DNA of 64,000 nucleotides from contig MVRV01000077.1 of NCBI GenBank assembly GCA_002068015.1, forward strand, positions 1-64,000, in the 5' to 3' direction. Every line of letters begins with the position of its first letter. The stretch's first letter is position 1. Origin of the DNA: Smithella sp. PtaU1.Bin162 (GTDB taxonomy: Bacteria > Desulfobacterota > Syntrophia > Syntrophales > Smithellaceae). Position numbers and translations under genes: made by a program. Shown in pieces: positions 37,112 through 47,517 of the stretch. The notes beneath the pieces were generated by a model, which saw nothing but the letters and a program-made list of their open reading frames with translations, ran no database searches and was not told the DNA's origin.

Positions 37112-38305
37112 ATGGCAAAGAAAAAATTTGAAAGGACTAAGCCGCATTTAAATATCGGAACAATCGGTCACGTAGACCATGGTAAAACCACATTGACCGC
37201 AGCGATTACCAAACAATTGGCCAAAAAAGGTTTTGCGGAGTTCCGGCCTTTTGACTCTATTGATAATGCACCGGAAGAAAAAGAGAGAGGCGTTACCATT
37301 AACATCTGTCATGTGGAGTATGAGACGGCAAAAAGGCATTATGCTCACGTTGATTGCCCGGGCCATGCCGACTATATCAAAAATATGATTTCCGGCGCCG
37401 CCCATATGGATGGAACTATCCTTGTCGTAGCCGCATCCGACGGCCCCATGCCGCAGACCCGTGAACATATCCTCCTTGCCCGTCAGGTTCAGGTACCATA
37501 CGTTGTCGTTTATCTCAATAAAGTGGATCTGGTTGATGATCCCGAACTCCTTGATCTGGTTGAACTGGAATTAAGAGAACTTTTAAATCAGTACGAATTC
37601 CCGGGCGACAGTATTCCCATTATCCGCGGTTCGGCACTTAAAGCTCTGGAAGCTGATGATCCCGATGCACCGGAGGCAAAATCAATCTGGGAGTTGATGG
37701 ATGCAGTTGACAATTATATTCCCGAGCCCAAGCGTGATGTAGAAAAACCTTTCCTTATGCCTGTGGGAGATGTCTTCACGATTTCCGGACGTGGTACGGT
37801 TGTAACGGGTCGTGTGGATAGAGGCATAGCCAAAGTTGGTGATGAAGTGGAGATCATCGGTATTCGTCCGACTTTCAAATCAGTTATTACCGGAATCGAG
37901 ATGTTCCGTAAGACTCTGGATGAAGGCCGCGCCGGTGACGATGTCGGTTTGCTTTTAAGAGGTATTAAGCGTGAAGAAGTGGAAAGAGGCCAGGTTATTG
38001 CCAAGCCCGGTTCCATTACTCCGCATACAAAATTTGAAGCAGCTGTTTATGTACTGACAAAAGAAGAAGGTGGCCGCCATACTCCATTTTTCTCCGGTTA
38101 TCGTCCCCAGTTTTATTTCCGGACAACAGATGTTACCGGTGTAGCAACTCTGCCGGAGGGTGTGGAAATGGTTATGCCTGGTGATAATGTTAACATGCGG
38201 ATAGAGTTGATTACCCCTATCGCTATGGAAGAACAGTTAAGATTTGCTATTCGCGAAGGCGGTAGAACAGTAGGCGCCGGCGTCGTAAGCAAGATTATTG
38301 AATAG
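37112..38305 (+). CDS. tuf: Elongation factor Tu
   Basis: The 397-residue GTPase delivers aminoacyl-tRNA to the ribosome. GHVDHGKT is at 19-26, DCPGH and NKVDL follow, and beta-barrel domains 2 and 3 are complete. ATG 37112 is chosen because AAGGAGG lies upstream (37097-37103) and [12 protein letters not shown] is the family start; an ATG two codons earlier is possible. It is the only tuf in the window. Confidence 0.98.
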   Translation: MAKKKFERTKPHLNIGTIGHVDHGKTTLTAAITKQLAKKGFAEFRPFDSIDNAPEEKERGVTINICHVEYETAKRHYAHVDCPGHADYIKNMISGAAHMDGTILVVAASDGPMPQTREHILLARQVQVPYVVVYLNKVDLVDDPELLDLVELELRELLNQYEFPGDSIPIIRGSALKALEADDPDAPEAKSIWELMDAVDNYIPEPKRDVEKPFLMPVGDVFTISGRGTVVTGRVDRGIAKVGDEVEIIGIRPTFKSVITGIEMFRKTLDEGRAGDDVGLLLRGIKREEVERGQVIAKPGSITPHTKFEAAVYVLTKEEGGRHTPFFSGYRPQFYFRTTDVTGVATLPEGVEMVMPGDNVNMRIELITPIAMEEQLRFAIREGGRTVGAGVVSKIIE

Positions 38306-38330
38306 AAACAGAGAATAGGTTATCCGATAA

Positions 38331-38639
38331 ATGAAAGACCAAAAGATTAGAATTCGTCTCCGCGCTTACGACTATAAATTACTGGATCGCTCTGTTGAAG
38401 AAATAGTTGAAACGGCAAAAAGGACCGGTGCACGTGTTGCCGGTCCTATTCCTCTTCCTACGGAAATCAACAAATATTGCGTAAACCGTTCACCGCATGT
38501 AGATAAAAAATCCCGTGAACAGTTTGAAATCAGAACCCATAAGCGACTGATTGATATTGTCGAACCTACACAAGCGACGGTGGATGCATTGATGAAACTG
38601 GATTTATCCGCCGGAGTGGATGTCGAAATAAAAGCGTAG
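38331..38639 (+). CDS. rpsJ: 30S ribosomal protein S10
   Basis: The 102-residue S10 has the standard [15 protein letters not shown] start and [20 protein letters not shown]. Besides its ribosomal role, S10 is NusE in antitermination complexes. It opens the S10 operon. Confidence 0.98.
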   Translation: MKDQKIRIRLRAYDYKLLDRSVEEIVETAKRTGARVAGPIPLPTEINKYCVNRSPHVDKKSREQFEIRTHKRLIDIVEPTQATVDALMKLDLSAGVDVEIKA

Positions 38640-38734
38640 GCTTAGATTCGGGTGTCAGGGAGATGGTGTAAAATCATTGCCATTCTCCAAAACGGAGATT
38701 ATTGGCTTTATATTTCTTGAAAAGATGGAAAATG

Positions 38735-39367
38735 ATGAACAAGGGAATCATTGGAAAAAAATTGGGAATGACTCAAGTATTTGATGATGATGGCGCTGCT
38801 GTTGGTGTTACCGCCATTGAAGTTGAGCCGTCCGTTGTCGTGCAGGTAAAGACCAAAAGCAAGGAAGGATACGATGCTATTCAACTTGGTTATGGTCGTA
38901 AAAAGCAAAAGAGTGTAACAAAACCGCTACAAGGCCATTTCAATAAAGCCAATAAAGGATTCTTCCGTAAGCTTCAAGAATTCAAGACAGATGACGGAAA
39001 ATACGAAGTTGGTCAGGAAATTACCGCAGATATTTTTAAGGCGGGCGATTTTGTTGATGTTATCGGCACATCTAAGGGTAAAGGATTTGCAGGGGTTGTC
39101 AAGAGACACAGTTTCCGCGGTGGTCGCGCTACTCATGGTTCGATGTTCCATCGTGCCCCCGGTTCCATCGGTGCCAGTGCGGATCCGTCACGTGTTTTTA
39201 AAGGTACAAGAATGGGTGGGCATATGGGCGATGTCCGTAAAACAATACAAAATCTAAAAGTTTGGCAAGTTCGTCCGGACAGGAATTTAATTTTGTTAAA
39301 AGGTTCGATTCCCGGCTGTAAAAATGGTTTTGTTTTGATTAAGCAAGCCAAAAAAATAAGTTTATAA
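38735..39367 (+). CDS. rplC: 50S ribosomal protein L3
   Basis: The 210-residue L3 begins [16 protein letters not shown]. The [11 protein letters not shown] and [19 protein letters not shown] segments mark the peptidyl-transferase-reaching loop. ATG 38735 follows another ATG at 38732; either would give a functional N-terminus. A small TCTCC/GGAGA hairpin precedes the gene. Confidence 0.96.
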   Translation: MNKGIIGKKLGMTQVFDDDGAAVGVTAIEVEPSVVVQVKTKSKEGYDAIQLGYGRKKQKSVTKPLQGHFNKANKGFFRKLQEFKTDDGKYEVGQEITADIFKAGDFVDVIGTSKGKGFAGVVKRHSFRGGRATHGSMFHRAPGSIGASADPSRVFKGTRMGGHMGDVRKTIQNLKVWQVRPDRNLILLKGSIPGCKNGFVLIKQAKKISL

Positions 39368-39388
39368 GTTACATCTGGAGTTAGAGAA

Positions 39389-40012
39389 ATGGCAGTGGCA
39401 GATGTTTTTGATATTGAAAAAAAGAAAGTTTCGCAAGTTGATTTAAATGACGCTGTTTTTAGCGCTGAAGTCAATGAAGCGGTTGTGTATGATGTCGTCA
39501 AAATGCAAATGGCGGCTCGTCGTTCCGGGACATCTTCCACGAAAACCAGGTCTGATGTCAGAGGCGGGGGGAAAAAGCCATGGCGGCAAAAGGGTACTGG
39601 ACGTGCCCGCGTGGGAACAACGAGATCACCTATTTGGCGAGGAGGCGGAATTGTTTTTGGTCCTCATCCCCGGAATTATGCTTTCAGCGTTCCCAAGAAA
39701 ATACGGAAAAAAGCTTTGATTTCAGTACTGAGCATGAAACTCAAAGAGGATAAAATGGTGATACTGAAAGATTTTCCCATGGAAAAAATCAGTACCAAAA
39801 CATTTAAGAATGTTGTTGATCTCTTTGGTTTTAAAAAAGCACTTTTTGTTTTAGATGATAAAAATGAAGTTTTGTTAAAATCATCACGGAATATAAAAAA
39901 CATTAAAATGATTCGTTCAGAGGGTATTAATGTTTATGATGTTTTAAATTTTGAACATTTGGTCCTTCTTGAACCCTCTGTAAAGAAAATTGAGGGAGCA
40001 TTGCTGTCATAA
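39389..40012 (+). CDS. rplD: 50S ribosomal protein L4
   Basis: The 207-residue L4 has the conserved extended loop with TRSDVRGGGKKPWRQKGTGR and SPIWRGGG that reaches the exit tunnel. Its stop overlaps the rplW start by one base (TAATG). In E. coli L4 represses the S10 operon. Confidence 0.97.
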   Translation: MAVADVFDIEKKKVSQVDLNDAVFSAEVNEAVVYDVVKMQMAARRSGTSSTKTRSDVRGGGKKPWRQKGTGRARVGTTRSPIWRGGGIVFGPHPRNYAFSVPKKIRKKALISVLSMKLKEDKMVILKDFPMEKISTKTFKNVVDLFGFKKALFVLDDKNEVLLKSSRNIKNIKMIRSEGINVYDVLNFEHLVLLEPSVKKIEGALLS

Positions 40013-40299
40013 TGGAAGTACATCAGATTATTAGAAAATTACTGGTTACGGAAAAGAGCACCGTGGCCCGGGATGAATCGAATAAGTATTGTTTTGAGGT
40101 CGACCGGAAAGCCAACAAGGTGGAAATTGGCAAAGCTGTGGAAAAACTTTTTAAAGTTAAAGTCACAGATGTCCGCGTCATGCATGTGCTGGGGAAAAAG
40201 AAAAGAATGGGCCGGATAATGGGGCAGAAAAGTTCCTGGAAAAAGGCAATTGTGACTCTTGCCGCCGGTAACCGCATAGAGATTATTGAAGGTGTATAA
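40012..40299 (+). CDS. rplW: 50S ribosomal protein L23
   Basis: The 95-residue L23 sits at the tunnel exit and is the docking site for trigger factor and SRP. The TEKST and YCFEVDRKANK segments are typical. It overlaps rplD by one base. Confidence 0.96.
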   Translation: MEVHQIIRKLLVTEKSTVARDESNKYCFEVDRKANKVEIGKAVEKLFKVKVTDVRVMHVLGKKKRMGRIMGQKSSWKKAIVTLAAGNRIEIIEGV

Positions 40300-40322
40300 G
40301 GAATTAGTTAAGGATTAAAATA

Positions 40323-41144
40323 ATGGGAATTATTAAGTATAAACCGACATCAGCTGGAAGAAGATTTCAAAGTGTTTCCGATTTTGAAGAGATCACTTCT
40401 TCCGAGCCGGTAAAGAGCCTGTTAAAACCATTAAAAAGAACCGGTGGCCGCAATTGTTATGGCCGTATTACCGCCAGATATATTGGTGGTGGGCACAAAA
40501 GAAAATATCGTGTAATCGATTTTTGCCGCAATAAAATAAACATACCGGCCAAAATTGCTTCCATTGAATATGATCCTAATAGAACGGCAAGAATTGCTCT
40601 TTTGAATTATCGCGATGGTGAAAAGAGATATATCGTTGCCCCTGCGCAAGTTAATGTAGGTGATATCATTATCAGTGGTGATAAAGCAGATATCAAACCG
40701 GGCAATGCGGTTCCTTTGAAGTACATTCCTCTGGGATCTCTTATTCATAATGTTGAATTAAAAATAGGCCGTGGTGGACAGTTGATACGGTCTGCCGGCG
40801 CTTATGGACAACTTATGGCCAAAGAAGGTGATTATGCACAGGTAAGGCTTCCTTCAGGTGAAGTGCGCAAAGTGTTCATTGAGTGTATGGCGACAATCGG
40901 TCAGGTGGGTAATAATGAACATGAAAATATCAGCATCGGTAAAGCAGGCAGAAAAAGATGGCTGGGCAAAAAACCCCATGTTCGTGGCGTTGTGATGAAC
41001 CCTATTGACCATCCGATGGGTGGTGGTGAAGGAAAGTCGTCAGGCGGTCGTCATCCCTGTACTCCATGGGGTATTCCGACAAAGGGGCATAAAACCAGGA
41101 AAAACAAGAGAACAGATAAATATATTGTGAAGAGAAGGGATTAA
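40323..41144 (+). CDS. rplB: 50S ribosomal protein L2
   Basis: The 273-residue L2 is near the peptidyl-transferase centre. The [20 protein letters not shown] segment holds the conserved histidine (H equivalent to E. coli H229). The basic C-terminus is complete. Confidence 0.98.
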   Translation: MGIIKYKPTSAGRRFQSVSDFEEITSSEPVKSLLKPLKRTGGRNCYGRITARYIGGGHKRKYRVIDFCRNKINIPAKIASIEYDPNRTARIALLNYRDGEKRYIVAPAQVNVGDIIISGDKADIKPGNAVPLKYIPLGSLIHNVELKIGRGGQLIRSAGAYGQLMAKEGDYAQVRLPSGEVRKVFIECMATIGQVGNNEHENISIGKAGRKRWLGKKPHVRGVVMNPIDHPMGGGEGKSSGGRHPCTPWGIPTKGHKTRKNKRTDKYIVKRRD

Positions 41145-41150
41145 AAAGGC

Positions 41151-41432
41151 GTGGCACGTTCGATTAAAAAAGGTCCGTATATTGAAGAAAGATTGCTTAC
41201 CAAGGTCCGCAAGATGGAAGCTGAAGGAACCAAAAATGTAATTAAAACTTGGTCGCGGCGTTCAACTATAACACCGGAACTTATCGGCTACACATTTGCA
41301 GTTCATAACGGTAAAAAATTTATACCGGTTTATGTGACGGAAAACATGGTGGGGCATAAGCTTGGCGAGTTTTCACCGACTAGGACTTTTTACTCACATT
41401 CGGGTGATCGGAAAACGAAAGTCCGCAAATAA
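41151..41432 (+). CDS. rpsS: 30S ribosomal protein S19
   Basis: The 93-residue S19 begins at GTG 41151 ([16 protein letters not shown]), 6 bp after rpl[23 protein letters not shown] is the family signature. Confidence 0.97.
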   Translation: MARSIKKGPYIEERLLTKVRKMEAEGTKNVIKTWSRRSTITPELIGYTFAVHNGKKFIPVYVTENMVGHKLGEFSPTRTFYSHSGDRKTKVRK

Positions 41433-41471
41433 AACTTACGCTCCGGCGGATACGTTTGAGGTTGAATAAGT

Positions 41472-41804
41472 ATGGAAGCGAAAGCAGTTGTAAAATATAT
41501 CAGGATGTCACCGCAAAAAGTCAGATTGGTGGTGGATTTAGTAAGGGGAAAAAAAGTGCGGGAAGCACAAAATATTCTTCTTTACACCAGAAAATATGCG
41601 GCAGGAATAGTGGCTAAAGTTATTAAATCAGCCGTTGCCAATGCGGCGCAAAATCCCAGCATTGATGAAAACATTCTCTACGTTAAGGAAATATTTGTCG
41701 ATCAGGGGCCGGCACTGAAACGCTTTAGAGCGCGGGCGCAAGGAAGAGCGGCAGGGATCAAAAAAAGGACTTCACACATTACAGTTATTTTGGATGAAAA
41801 GTAA
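41472..41804 (+). CDS. rplV: 50S ribosomal protein L22
   Basis: The 110-residue L22 has a beta hairpin lining the exit tunnel. [19 protein letters not shown] and the C-terminal [11 protein letters not shown] are conserved. Confidence 0.97.
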   Translation: MEAKAVVKYIRMSPQKVRLVVDLVRGKKVREAQNILLYTRKYAAGIVAKVIKSAVANAAQNPSIDENILYVKEIFVDQGPALKRFRARAQGRAAGIKKRTSHITVILDEK

Positions 41805-41816
41805 GGAGGTACTATA

Positions 41817-42461
41817 TTGGGTCAGAAGGTTAACCCGGTAGGATTACGTTTAGGCTTTATTAAAAAGTGGCAGTCGGTGTGGTTTTCCGACAAAAATTAT
41901 AGTGAAATGTTGCATGAAGATTTGCAGATCAGAAAATATCTCAAGAAAAAACTCTATCATGCCGGTATTTCAAAAATTGAGATTGAACGTGCCGCCAATA
42001 AGGCGAAAGTGAATATTTATGCAGCCCGACCGGGTGTAATTATCGGTAAAAAAGGCTCGGAAATTGAAAAGCTGAAGGCTGAAATCGAAAAGTTTTCACA
42101 GGCTGAAATTATTATAAATATTTTAGAAGTACGTAAACCGGAAGTAGATGCCCAGCTTGTTGCGGAAAATGTGGCCATGCAATTGGAAAGAAGAGTTGCT
42201 TTCCGCCGGGCAATGAAAAAATGTGTTGGTTACGCTCTTAAATTTGGAGCCAAAGGCATTAAGATTAACTGTTCCGGCAGACTGGGTGGAGCGGAGATGT
42301 CCCGTGCGGAATGGTACCGGGAAGGCAGAGTGCCATTGCATACTCTGCGGGCGGATATTGATTATGGATTTATTGAAGCTCATACAGCTTATGGTTTGAT
42401 CGGAGTTAAAGTTTTAATTTTCCACGGAGAAGTATTACCTACAAAAAACGATAAACAGTAA
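41817..42461 (+). CDS. rpsC: 30S ribosomal protein S3
   Basis: The 214-residue S3 starts at TTG 41817, supported by AAGGAGG directly upstream (41804-41810). A KH domain with [10 protein letters not shown] and a C-terminal domain with [19 protein letters not shown] are intact. S3 contributes to mRNA entry and helicase activity. Confidence 0.97.
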   Translation: MGQKVNPVGLRLGFIKKWQSVWFSDKNYSEMLHEDLQIRKYLKKKLYHAGISKIEIERAANKAKVNIYAARPGVIIGKKGSEIEKLKAEIEKFSQAEIIINILEVRKPEVDAQLVAENVAMQLERRVAFRRAMKKCVGYALKFGAKGIKINCSGRLGGAEMSRAEWYREGRVPLHTLRADIDYGFIEAHTAYGLIGVKVLIFHGEVLPTKNDKQ

Positions 42462-42537
42462 ATTTTACCGGTTTGTTTATCCCGGTTGGTAGTAAATCAC
42501 GGAATTTTGTTGTAAAGAGCAACAGGAGTTTTAGATT

Positions 42538-42960
42538 ATGTTAATGCCTAAAAGGGTGAAATACAGAAAACTGCAGAAAGGCCGTATGGGAGGCAAGGCG
42601 ACAAGGGGAGCATCGCTGTCTTTCGGTGATTTCGGATTGCAGGCGGCAGAATGCGGCTGGATTACGGCCAGACAGATTGAAGCAGCTCGTATTGCCATGA
42701 CCAGATACGTCAAGCGTGGCGGTAAGATCTGGATTAGGATTTTCCCTCATAAGTCGATCACCAAAAAACCGGCTGAAACTCGTATGGGTAAAGGAAAAGG
42801 AGCCCCGGAAGCATGGGTGGCGGTGGTTAAACCTGGTTCGGTTCTTTATGAAATGGAAGGTGTAAGCAAAGAAGTGGCTAAAGAAGCTTTTCGTCTGGCA
42901 ACGCACAAGTTGCCGATTGCTACTAAATTTTTCGCAAGGGAGATATCTGATGAAAATTAA
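42538..42960 (+). CDS. rplP: 50S ribosomal protein L16
   Basis: The 140-residue L16 begins [11 protein letters not shown] and contains [10 protein letters not shown] and [19 protein letters not shown]. It overlaps rpmC by 11 bp. Confidence 0.97.
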   Translation: MLMPKRVKYRKLQKGRMGGKATRGASLSFGDFGLQAAECGWITARQIEAARIAMTRYVKRGGKIWIRIFPHKSITKKPAETRMGKGKGAPEAWVAVVKPGSVLYEMEGVSKEVAKEAFRLATHKLPIATKFFAREISDEN

Positions 42961-43144
42961 GGAAATCAGAAATCTTGGTATAAGTGAACTCAAACAAAAA
43001 AATAGTGAATTAGTGGAAGAAATTTTTAGACTGCGGATACGTCATGCATCAGGCCAGTTGGAGTCAACTGCAACACTCGGCCGTCTGCGGAAGGATATTG
43101 CCCGCATCAATACGGTACTGAAGGAAAAGGAGGCTGCAAGTTAA
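42950..43144 (+). CDS. rpmC: 50S ribosomal protein L29
   Basis: The 64-residue L29 begins [18 protein letters not shown] and has the conserved [15 protein letters not shown] 42950 lies inside the rplP end with AGGGAGA upstream; the frame is open further upstream but without family similarity. Confidence 0.95.
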   Translation: MKIKEIRNLGISELKQKNSELVEEIFRLRIRHASGQLESTATLGRLRKDIARINTVLKEKEAAS

Positions 43145-43145
43145 C

Positions 43146-43403
43146 ATGGCTGAGCAAGGAAATAAGCGCACTATTCGGGGAGTGGTTGTAAGCACTAAAA
43201 TGAATAAGTCTGTTGTGGTTAAGGCAGAACGTTTAGTGAAGCATTCAACCTTTCATAAGTATGTGCGCAAACATGTAAAATACAAGGTTCATGATGAACA
43301 AAACCAGTGCAAAACGGGAGACACCGTTCTGATTATTGAGTCGCGTCCGATCAGCAAGGAAAAACGTTGGCGCATGCTGGAAATTCTGGAGAGGGCAAAA
43401 TAA
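43146..43403 (+). CDS. rpsQ: 30S ribosomal protein S17
   Basis: The 85-residue S17 has RTIRGVVVSTKMNKSVVV and ESRPISKEKRW, both family signatures. The gene starts one base after the rpmC stop. Confidence 0.97.
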   Translation: MAEQGNKRTIRGVVVSTKMNKSVVVKAERLVKHSTFHKYVRKHVKYKVHDEQNQCKTGDTVLIIESRPISKEKRWRMLEILERAK

Positions 43404-43448
43404 GAGAACTTGCCTCGAGAGGCGGGTTGTTTTAATGGGGTTTTATTT

Positions 43449-43817
43449 ATGATTCAGATGCAAACCATACTAAATGTTGCGGATAATTCCGGCGCCAAAA
43501 AAGTAGCTTGTATTAAAGTATTAGGTGGATCGAAGCGCCGGTATGCTAGTTTAGGGGATGTTATTGTTGTTGCAGTAAAGGAAGCAATCCCGAATTCCAA
43601 AGTTAAAAAAGGTGACGTCATGAAGGCAGTCATCGTACGTACCGTTAAGGAAGTGAAAAGGCCGGATGGATCGTATTTAAAATTTGATGACAACTCGGCC
43701 GTTTTGATTTCTAACGCAATGGAACCAATAGGAACAAGAATTTTTGGGCCGGTTGCCCGGGAATTGCGGGCAAAACAATTTATGAAAATTATTTCTTTGG
43801 CACCAGAGGTTTTGTAA
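43449..43817 (+). CDS. rplN: 50S ribosomal protein L14
   Basis: The 122-residue L14 begins [22 protein letters not shown] 43449 is chosen because this is the universal L14 start; the frame is open from 43410 without similarity. GGGGTTTT lies upstream as a weak RBS. Confidence 0.97.
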   Translation: MIQMQTILNVADNSGAKKVACIKVLGGSKRRYASLGDVIVVAVKEAIPNSKVKKGDVMKAVIVRTVKEVKRPDGSYLKFDDNSAVLISNAMEPIGTRIFGPVARELRAKQFMKIISLAPEVL

Positions 43818-43839
43818 GCCTGTTTTGAAGAGGAAGAAG

Positions 43840-44163
43840 ATGAGCTTAAGCAGATTGAAAAAAGGGGATATGGTTAAAGTTCTTGCCGGTAAGGATAAAG
43901 GTAAGACGGGAAAAATACTGAAAACTATTCCTGAAAAAAGCCGGATCGTCGTCGAAAAAATCAATTTCATTAAGAAACATAAAAAGCCGGACCAAAAGAC
44001 TAAAGGTGGAATAGTGGAAAAAGAAGGGTCTTTGCATGTTTCGAAAGTTGCGTTGTTATGCAGTAAATGTAACGCTGGCGTGCGAATAAAAAACAAAATA
44101 CTGGAAGACGGTAAAAAAGTGCGTATTTGCAGTAAATGCAATGAAGCAATTAATGTGGGTTAA
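43840..44163 (+). CDS. rplX: 50S ribosomal protein L24
   Basis: The 107-residue L24 has the KOW motif [17 protein letters not shown]. Its C-terminal half has two CSKC pairs (in LLCSKCNAG and ICSKCNEA), a zinc-ribbon type seen in many deltaproteobacterial L24 proteins. ATG 43840 follows GAGGAAGAAG; an upstream ATG at 43825 is less likely. Confidence 0.95.
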   Translation: MSLSRLKKGDMVKVLAGKDKGKTGKILKTIPEKSRIVVEKINFIKKHKKPDQKTKGGIVEKEGSLHVSKVALLCSKCNAGVRIKNKILEDGKKVRICSKCNEAINVG

Positions 44164-44168
44164 TAAAA

Positions 44169-44708
44169 ATGGCAAGATTAAAAGAATATTATACAAAAAA
44201 TGTTGTTCCTGCGCTGATTAAGGAATTCCAATATAAAAATCCGATGCAGGTGCCCAAGCTGGAGAAAATTGTCATCAACATGGGTTTAGGTGAAGCCATT
44301 TCCAATGTAAAAATTATTGATAGCGCTGTGCAAGAGTTATCCATGATTACCGGTCAAAAACCAGTTGTAACCAAGGCTAAAAAATCCATTGCGACGTTCA
44401 AACTGCGGCAAGGCATGCCGATTGGCTGTTCGGTTACCTTAAGAAAAGAAATTATGTATGAATTTTTTGACCGTCTCGTTAATGTTGCTTTGCCTAAAGT
44501 AAGAGATTTTCGCGGGATACCTTCTAATTCGTTTGATGGTAGGGGAAATTTCTCCATGGGTTTGCAGGAGCAAATTATTTTCCCGGAAATCGAGTATGAC
44601 AAAGTAGAAAAAGTCAAGGGAATGAATATCACTATCGTAACGACGGCGAGGACAGATGCCGAAGCTAGGGTGTTATTAAAGCTGATGGGTGTACCATTTA
44701 AGAATTAA
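44169..44708 (+). CDS. rplE: 50S ribosomal protein L5
   Basis: The 179-residue L5 binds 5S rRNA. Features are [32 protein letters not shown] and [15 protein letters not shown]. Length and order match the spc operon. Confidence 0.98.
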   Translation: MARLKEYYTKNVVPALIKEFQYKNPMQVPKLEKIVINMGLGEAISNVKIIDSAVQELSMITGQKPVVTKAKKSIATFKLRQGMPIGCSVTLRKEIMYEFFDRLVNVALPKVRDFRGIPSNSFDGRGNFSMGLQEQIIFPEIEYDKVEKVKGMNITIVTTARTDAEARVLLKLMGVPFKN

Positions 44709-44734
44709 TTGAGTAATATCCGGAGGAATTTGGT

Positions 44735-44920
44735 GTGGCGAAGAAGTCATTAAGAATAAAAGCGACAAGGAAGATGAAGTTTTCGGTCCGGGAATATAAC
44801 CGTTGTCCGATTTGCGGTCGGCCGCGGGCATATTACAGGAAATTTGATATGTGCAGAATTTGTTTGCGGAAACTTTCCCTCCAGGGAGAACTTCCGGGTG
44901 TAATAAAATCGAGTTGGTAA
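44735..44920 (+). CDS. rpsN: 30S ribosomal protein S14 type Z
   Basis: The 61-residue short S14 starts at GTG 44735 behind a CGGAGGA site. It has the zinc motif CPICGRP..CRICLR, so it is the zinc-binding paralogue rather than the longer zinc-free one. Confidence 0.96.
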   Translation: MAKKSLRIKATRKMKFSVREYNRCPICGRPRAYYRKFDMCRICLRKLSLQGELPGVIKSSW

Positions 44921-44945
44921 ATTTTGAGGTTTAAGGAGAAAAAGC

Positions 44946-45347
44946 ATGGGGATGACTGATCCTATTGCCGATATGCTTACTAGAATTAGGAATGCTAATA
45001 AGGCTCGTTTTAAGAGTACTCTTGTTCATATGTCACAGATAAATATGAACATAGCTAAAGTATTAAAAAAAGCTGGTTATATCAGTGGTTACGATAATGT
45101 AAAGGATGACAAGGGCTATGCGATGCTGAAAATCACTCTTAAATATCCTGATGCAAAGCATACCGTAATTACCGATATAAAAAGAATCAGTAAACCGGGA
45201 CGGCGCGTATATGTCAATGCCGGAAATATTCCCAGCGTATTAAACGGCTACGGGATCTCCGTTCTGTCGACTTCCAGTGGAGTAATTACGGATAAGGAAG
45301 CTCGGGAGATGAATATCGGCGGTGAAGTTATTTGTAATGTTTGGTAG
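44946..45347 (+). CDS. rpsH: 30S ribosomal protein S8
   Basis: The 133-residue S8 begins MGMTDPIADMLTRIRNA and ends with the conserved GISVLSTSSGVITDKEAR region. In E. coli S8 represses the spc operon. Confidence 0.98.
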   Translation: MGMTDPIADMLTRIRNANKARFKSTLVHMSQINMNIAKVLKKAGYISGYDNVKDDKGYAMLKITLKYPDAKHTVITDIKRISKPGRRVYVNAGNIPSVLNGYGISVLSTSSGVITDKEAREMNIGGEVICNVW

Positions 45348-45388
45348 TTGAAATTGAAATAAATGATATTAAGCAGGGGTGCTTGTTC

Positions 45389-45928
45389 ATGTCGAGAATA
45401 GGTAAAAAACCGGTTACATTTCCTAAAAATGTTAAAATCAGCCAGAATGCCGGTATTGTTAAGGTAGAAGGTCCCAAGGGAATTCTTTCTTCGAGATTGC
45501 CGGAAGGTATAAGCATGACATTGGGTGATGGTAACCTGGTTATCGAGAGAAAATCGGATGAAAGAATTGCCCGGTCTTATCACGGCTTGGCCCGAACTTT
45601 GATTGGCAATATGGTGACCGGTGTCAGTACAGGTTTTGTAAAGAATCTGGAAATATCCGGTGTCGGTTATCGTGCTGAAGTTGCCGGGAACACATTAAAG
45701 CTCGCTTTGGGATATTCCAGCCAGGTCCAATATCCTATTCCTAAGGGGATAGATGTTAAAGTGGATAAGCAAACCGCAATCGCTATTTCCGGTATTGATA
45801 AACAATTGGTGGGCAGGGTTGCCGCGGAAATTCGTGCATTGAGAAAACCGGAGCCTTACAAGGGTAAAGGTATTAAATATGCGGGTGAACACGTCAGGCA
45901 TAAAGCGGGGAAATCAGCGGCTAAGTAA
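45389..45928 (+). CDS. rplF: 50S ribosomal protein L6
   Basis: The 179-residue L6 starts MSRIGKKPVTFPKNV and ends PEPYKGKGIKYAGEHVRHKAGKS. ATG 45389 was chosen because the conserved protein begins there, with CAGGGG upstream; the frame is open earlier across the rpsH end. Confidence 0.97.
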   Translation: MSRIGKKPVTFPKNVKISQNAGIVKVEGPKGILSSRLPEGISMTLGDGNLVIERKSDERIARSYHGLARTLIGNMVTGVSTGFVKNLEISGVGYRAEVAGNTLKLALGYSSQVQYPIPKGIDVKVDKQTAIAISGIDKQLVGRVAAEIRALRKPEPYKGKGIKYAGEHVRHKAGKSAAK

Positions 45929-45967
45929 TAAATAGTAAAATTTAATATGTGGTAAAGAGGTGGAACA

Positions 45968-46333
45968 TTGGCTTCCAAGAAGACACTTAAGATAAGAAAA
46001 AAGAGAGAAAAAAGAGTAAGGAGCAAAATTTCCGGAACACAGGAAAAACCGCGTCTTTCCGTTTTCCGGTCGGATAGACATATTTATGCTCAAGCTATTA
46101 ACGATGTTCAGGGAACTACCCTGGCTGTGGCTTCCACTCTGAGTAAAGATTTAGCTCAAAAAATCAAAGGCAAGAAGAAGGTAGAGATTGCCGGAGAAGT
46201 GGGAAAGTTGATTGCGTCACGCCTAAATGCTCTGGGTGTGGATAAAGTTGTTTTTGATAGGGGAAGGTTTCTCTATCATGGCCGCGTAAAAGCTTTGGCT
46301 GATGGCGCGCGGGAAAATGGTCTTAAATTTTAA
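45968..46333 (+). CDS. rplR: 50S ribosomal protein L18
   Basis: The 121-residue L18 begins at TTG 45968 with AAGAGGTGG upstream. [16 protein letters not shown] and [23 protein letters not shown] mark a 5S rRNA binder. Confidence 0.96.
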   Translation: MASKKTLKIRKKREKRVRSKISGTQEKPRLSVFRSDRHIYAQAINDVQGTTLAVASTLSKDLAQKIKGKKKVEIAGEVGKLIASRLNALGVDKVVFDRGRFLYHGRVKALADGARENGLKF

Positions 46334-46366
46334 ATTTATTCAATACACGTGATAAGGGAAGAATCG

Positions 46367-46846
46367 TTGGATAACAAAGAATTGAAAGATGTGGAGCTCC
46401 TGGACCGAGTTATTGCCATAAATAGAACGGCAAAAGTTGTCAAGGGAGGAAGGCGGTTCCGTTTCAGTGCTATAGTTGTTGTTGGCGATGGCAAAGGTAT
46501 GATCGGTGCCGGTTTGGGCAAAGCTCATGAAGTGCCGGAAGCTATTCGCAAAGGAATGGAGATGGCCAAGAAGAACATGGTAAAAGTTGCCGTTGTCGGA
46601 AAAACAATTCCTTACGAAGTTATGGGCAGCTATGGAGCGGGTAAGGTTTTATTAAAACCGGCTTCGGAAGGCACTGGTTTAATTGCCGGTGGTGCAGTAA
46701 GAGCTGTCTTGGAAGTTGCCGGTGTGCACAATATTTTAACCAAATGCTTAGGCTCCCATAACCCGCACAATTTAGTCAAAGCCACTCTCGAAGGCCTTTG
46801 CCAATTAAAGGATCCGGCGGAAATTTCTGCGCAAAGAGGCAAGTAA
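46367..46846 (+). CDS. rpsE: 30S ribosomal protein S5
   Basis: The roughly 159-residue S5 has [11 protein letters not shown]-like [15 protein letters not shown] and the C-terminal [19 protein letters not shown] 46367 has an AAGGGA site 7 bases upstream, while the in-frame GTG at 46349 has none; I prefer the TTG, though the GTG is possible. S5 takes part in decoding fidelity. Confidence 0.93.
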   Translation: MDNKELKDVELLDRVIAINRTAKVVKGGRRFRFSAIVVVGDGKGMIGAGLGKAHEVPEAIRKGMEMAKKNMVKVAVVGKTIPYEVMGSYGAGKVLLKPASEGTGLIAGGAVRAVLEVAGVHNILTKCLGSHNPHNLVKATLEGLCQLKDPAEISAQRGK

Positions 46847-46877
46847 TTTTATTTAATTATTCGGCGAGGTGCTTAAA

Positions 46878-47066
46878 GTGGGCAATATATTAAAAGTTAA
46901 AAAAGTGAAGAGTGAAATTGGTCGTCCGGAAAAACAGAGAAAAATTTTACGCGGTATGGGACTTACAAAATTAAACAGGACGGTCGTTTTAGCTGATACT
47001 CCGCAGGTCCGCGGTATGATAGGTAAGGTTGTTCATTTAGTTTCTGTGGAAGAGTCAAAGGAGTAG
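46878..47066 (+). CDS. rpmD: 50S ribosomal protein L30
   Basis: The 62-residue L30 contains KVKSEIGRPEKQRKILRGMGL and TPQVRGMIGKVVHLV. GTG 46878 has AGGTG about 7 bases upstream; a GTG at 46869 would overlap that site and is less likely. Confidence 0.94.
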   Translation: MGNILKVKKVKSEIGRPEKQRKILRGMGLTKLNRTVVLADTPQVRGMIGKVVHLVSVEESKE

Positions 47067-47069
47067 TAT

Positions 47070-47516
47070 ATGGATTTGGGTTCAATAAAAGCTCCGGTTG
47101 GTGCGAGAAAAAATCGAAAGCGCGTTGGTCGTGGCGATGCTTCCGGTCAGGGAGGAACGGCAGGTAAAGGAGATAAGGGGCAAAAAGCGCGTTCCGGTGG
47201 TAAAGTACGCGCCGGTTTCGAAGGTGGTCAGATGCCGCTTTCCCGCAGAATTCCCAAAAGAGGTTTTCGCAATCCGTTCCGCGAAAAATTTGTTGCGGTA
47301 AATCTGGCCGATTTATGCCGTAAATTCAGCAAGGGAGCGGTAGTTGATCAGGCGTCTCTTCTGAAAAGCGGTATAGTAAAGAAAAAAACTGATAATATTA
47401 AAATATTGGCTAAAGGTGAAATCGATTTTCCCGTGACGATCAAAATAGCAAAGATCAGCCAGGCGGCAAAAGTAAAAATTACTGCCGCCGGTGGTTCAAT
47501 AGAAGAGGTAATGTAA
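47070..47516 (+). CDS. rplO: 50S ribosomal protein L15
   Basis: The 148-residue L15 has the glycine-rich basic N-terminus (KNRKRVGRGDASGQGGTAGK) and MPLSRRIPKRGF. It is 3 bp after rpmD and 1 bp before secY. Confidence 0.97.
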   Translation: MDLGSIKAPVGARKNRKRVGRGDASGQGGTAGKGDKGQKARSGGKVRAGFEGGQMPLSRRIPKRGFRNPFREKFVAVNLADLCRKFSKGAVVDQASLLKSGIVKKKTDNIKILAKGEIDFPVTIKIAKISQAAKVKITAAGGSIEEVM

Positions 47517-47517
47517 T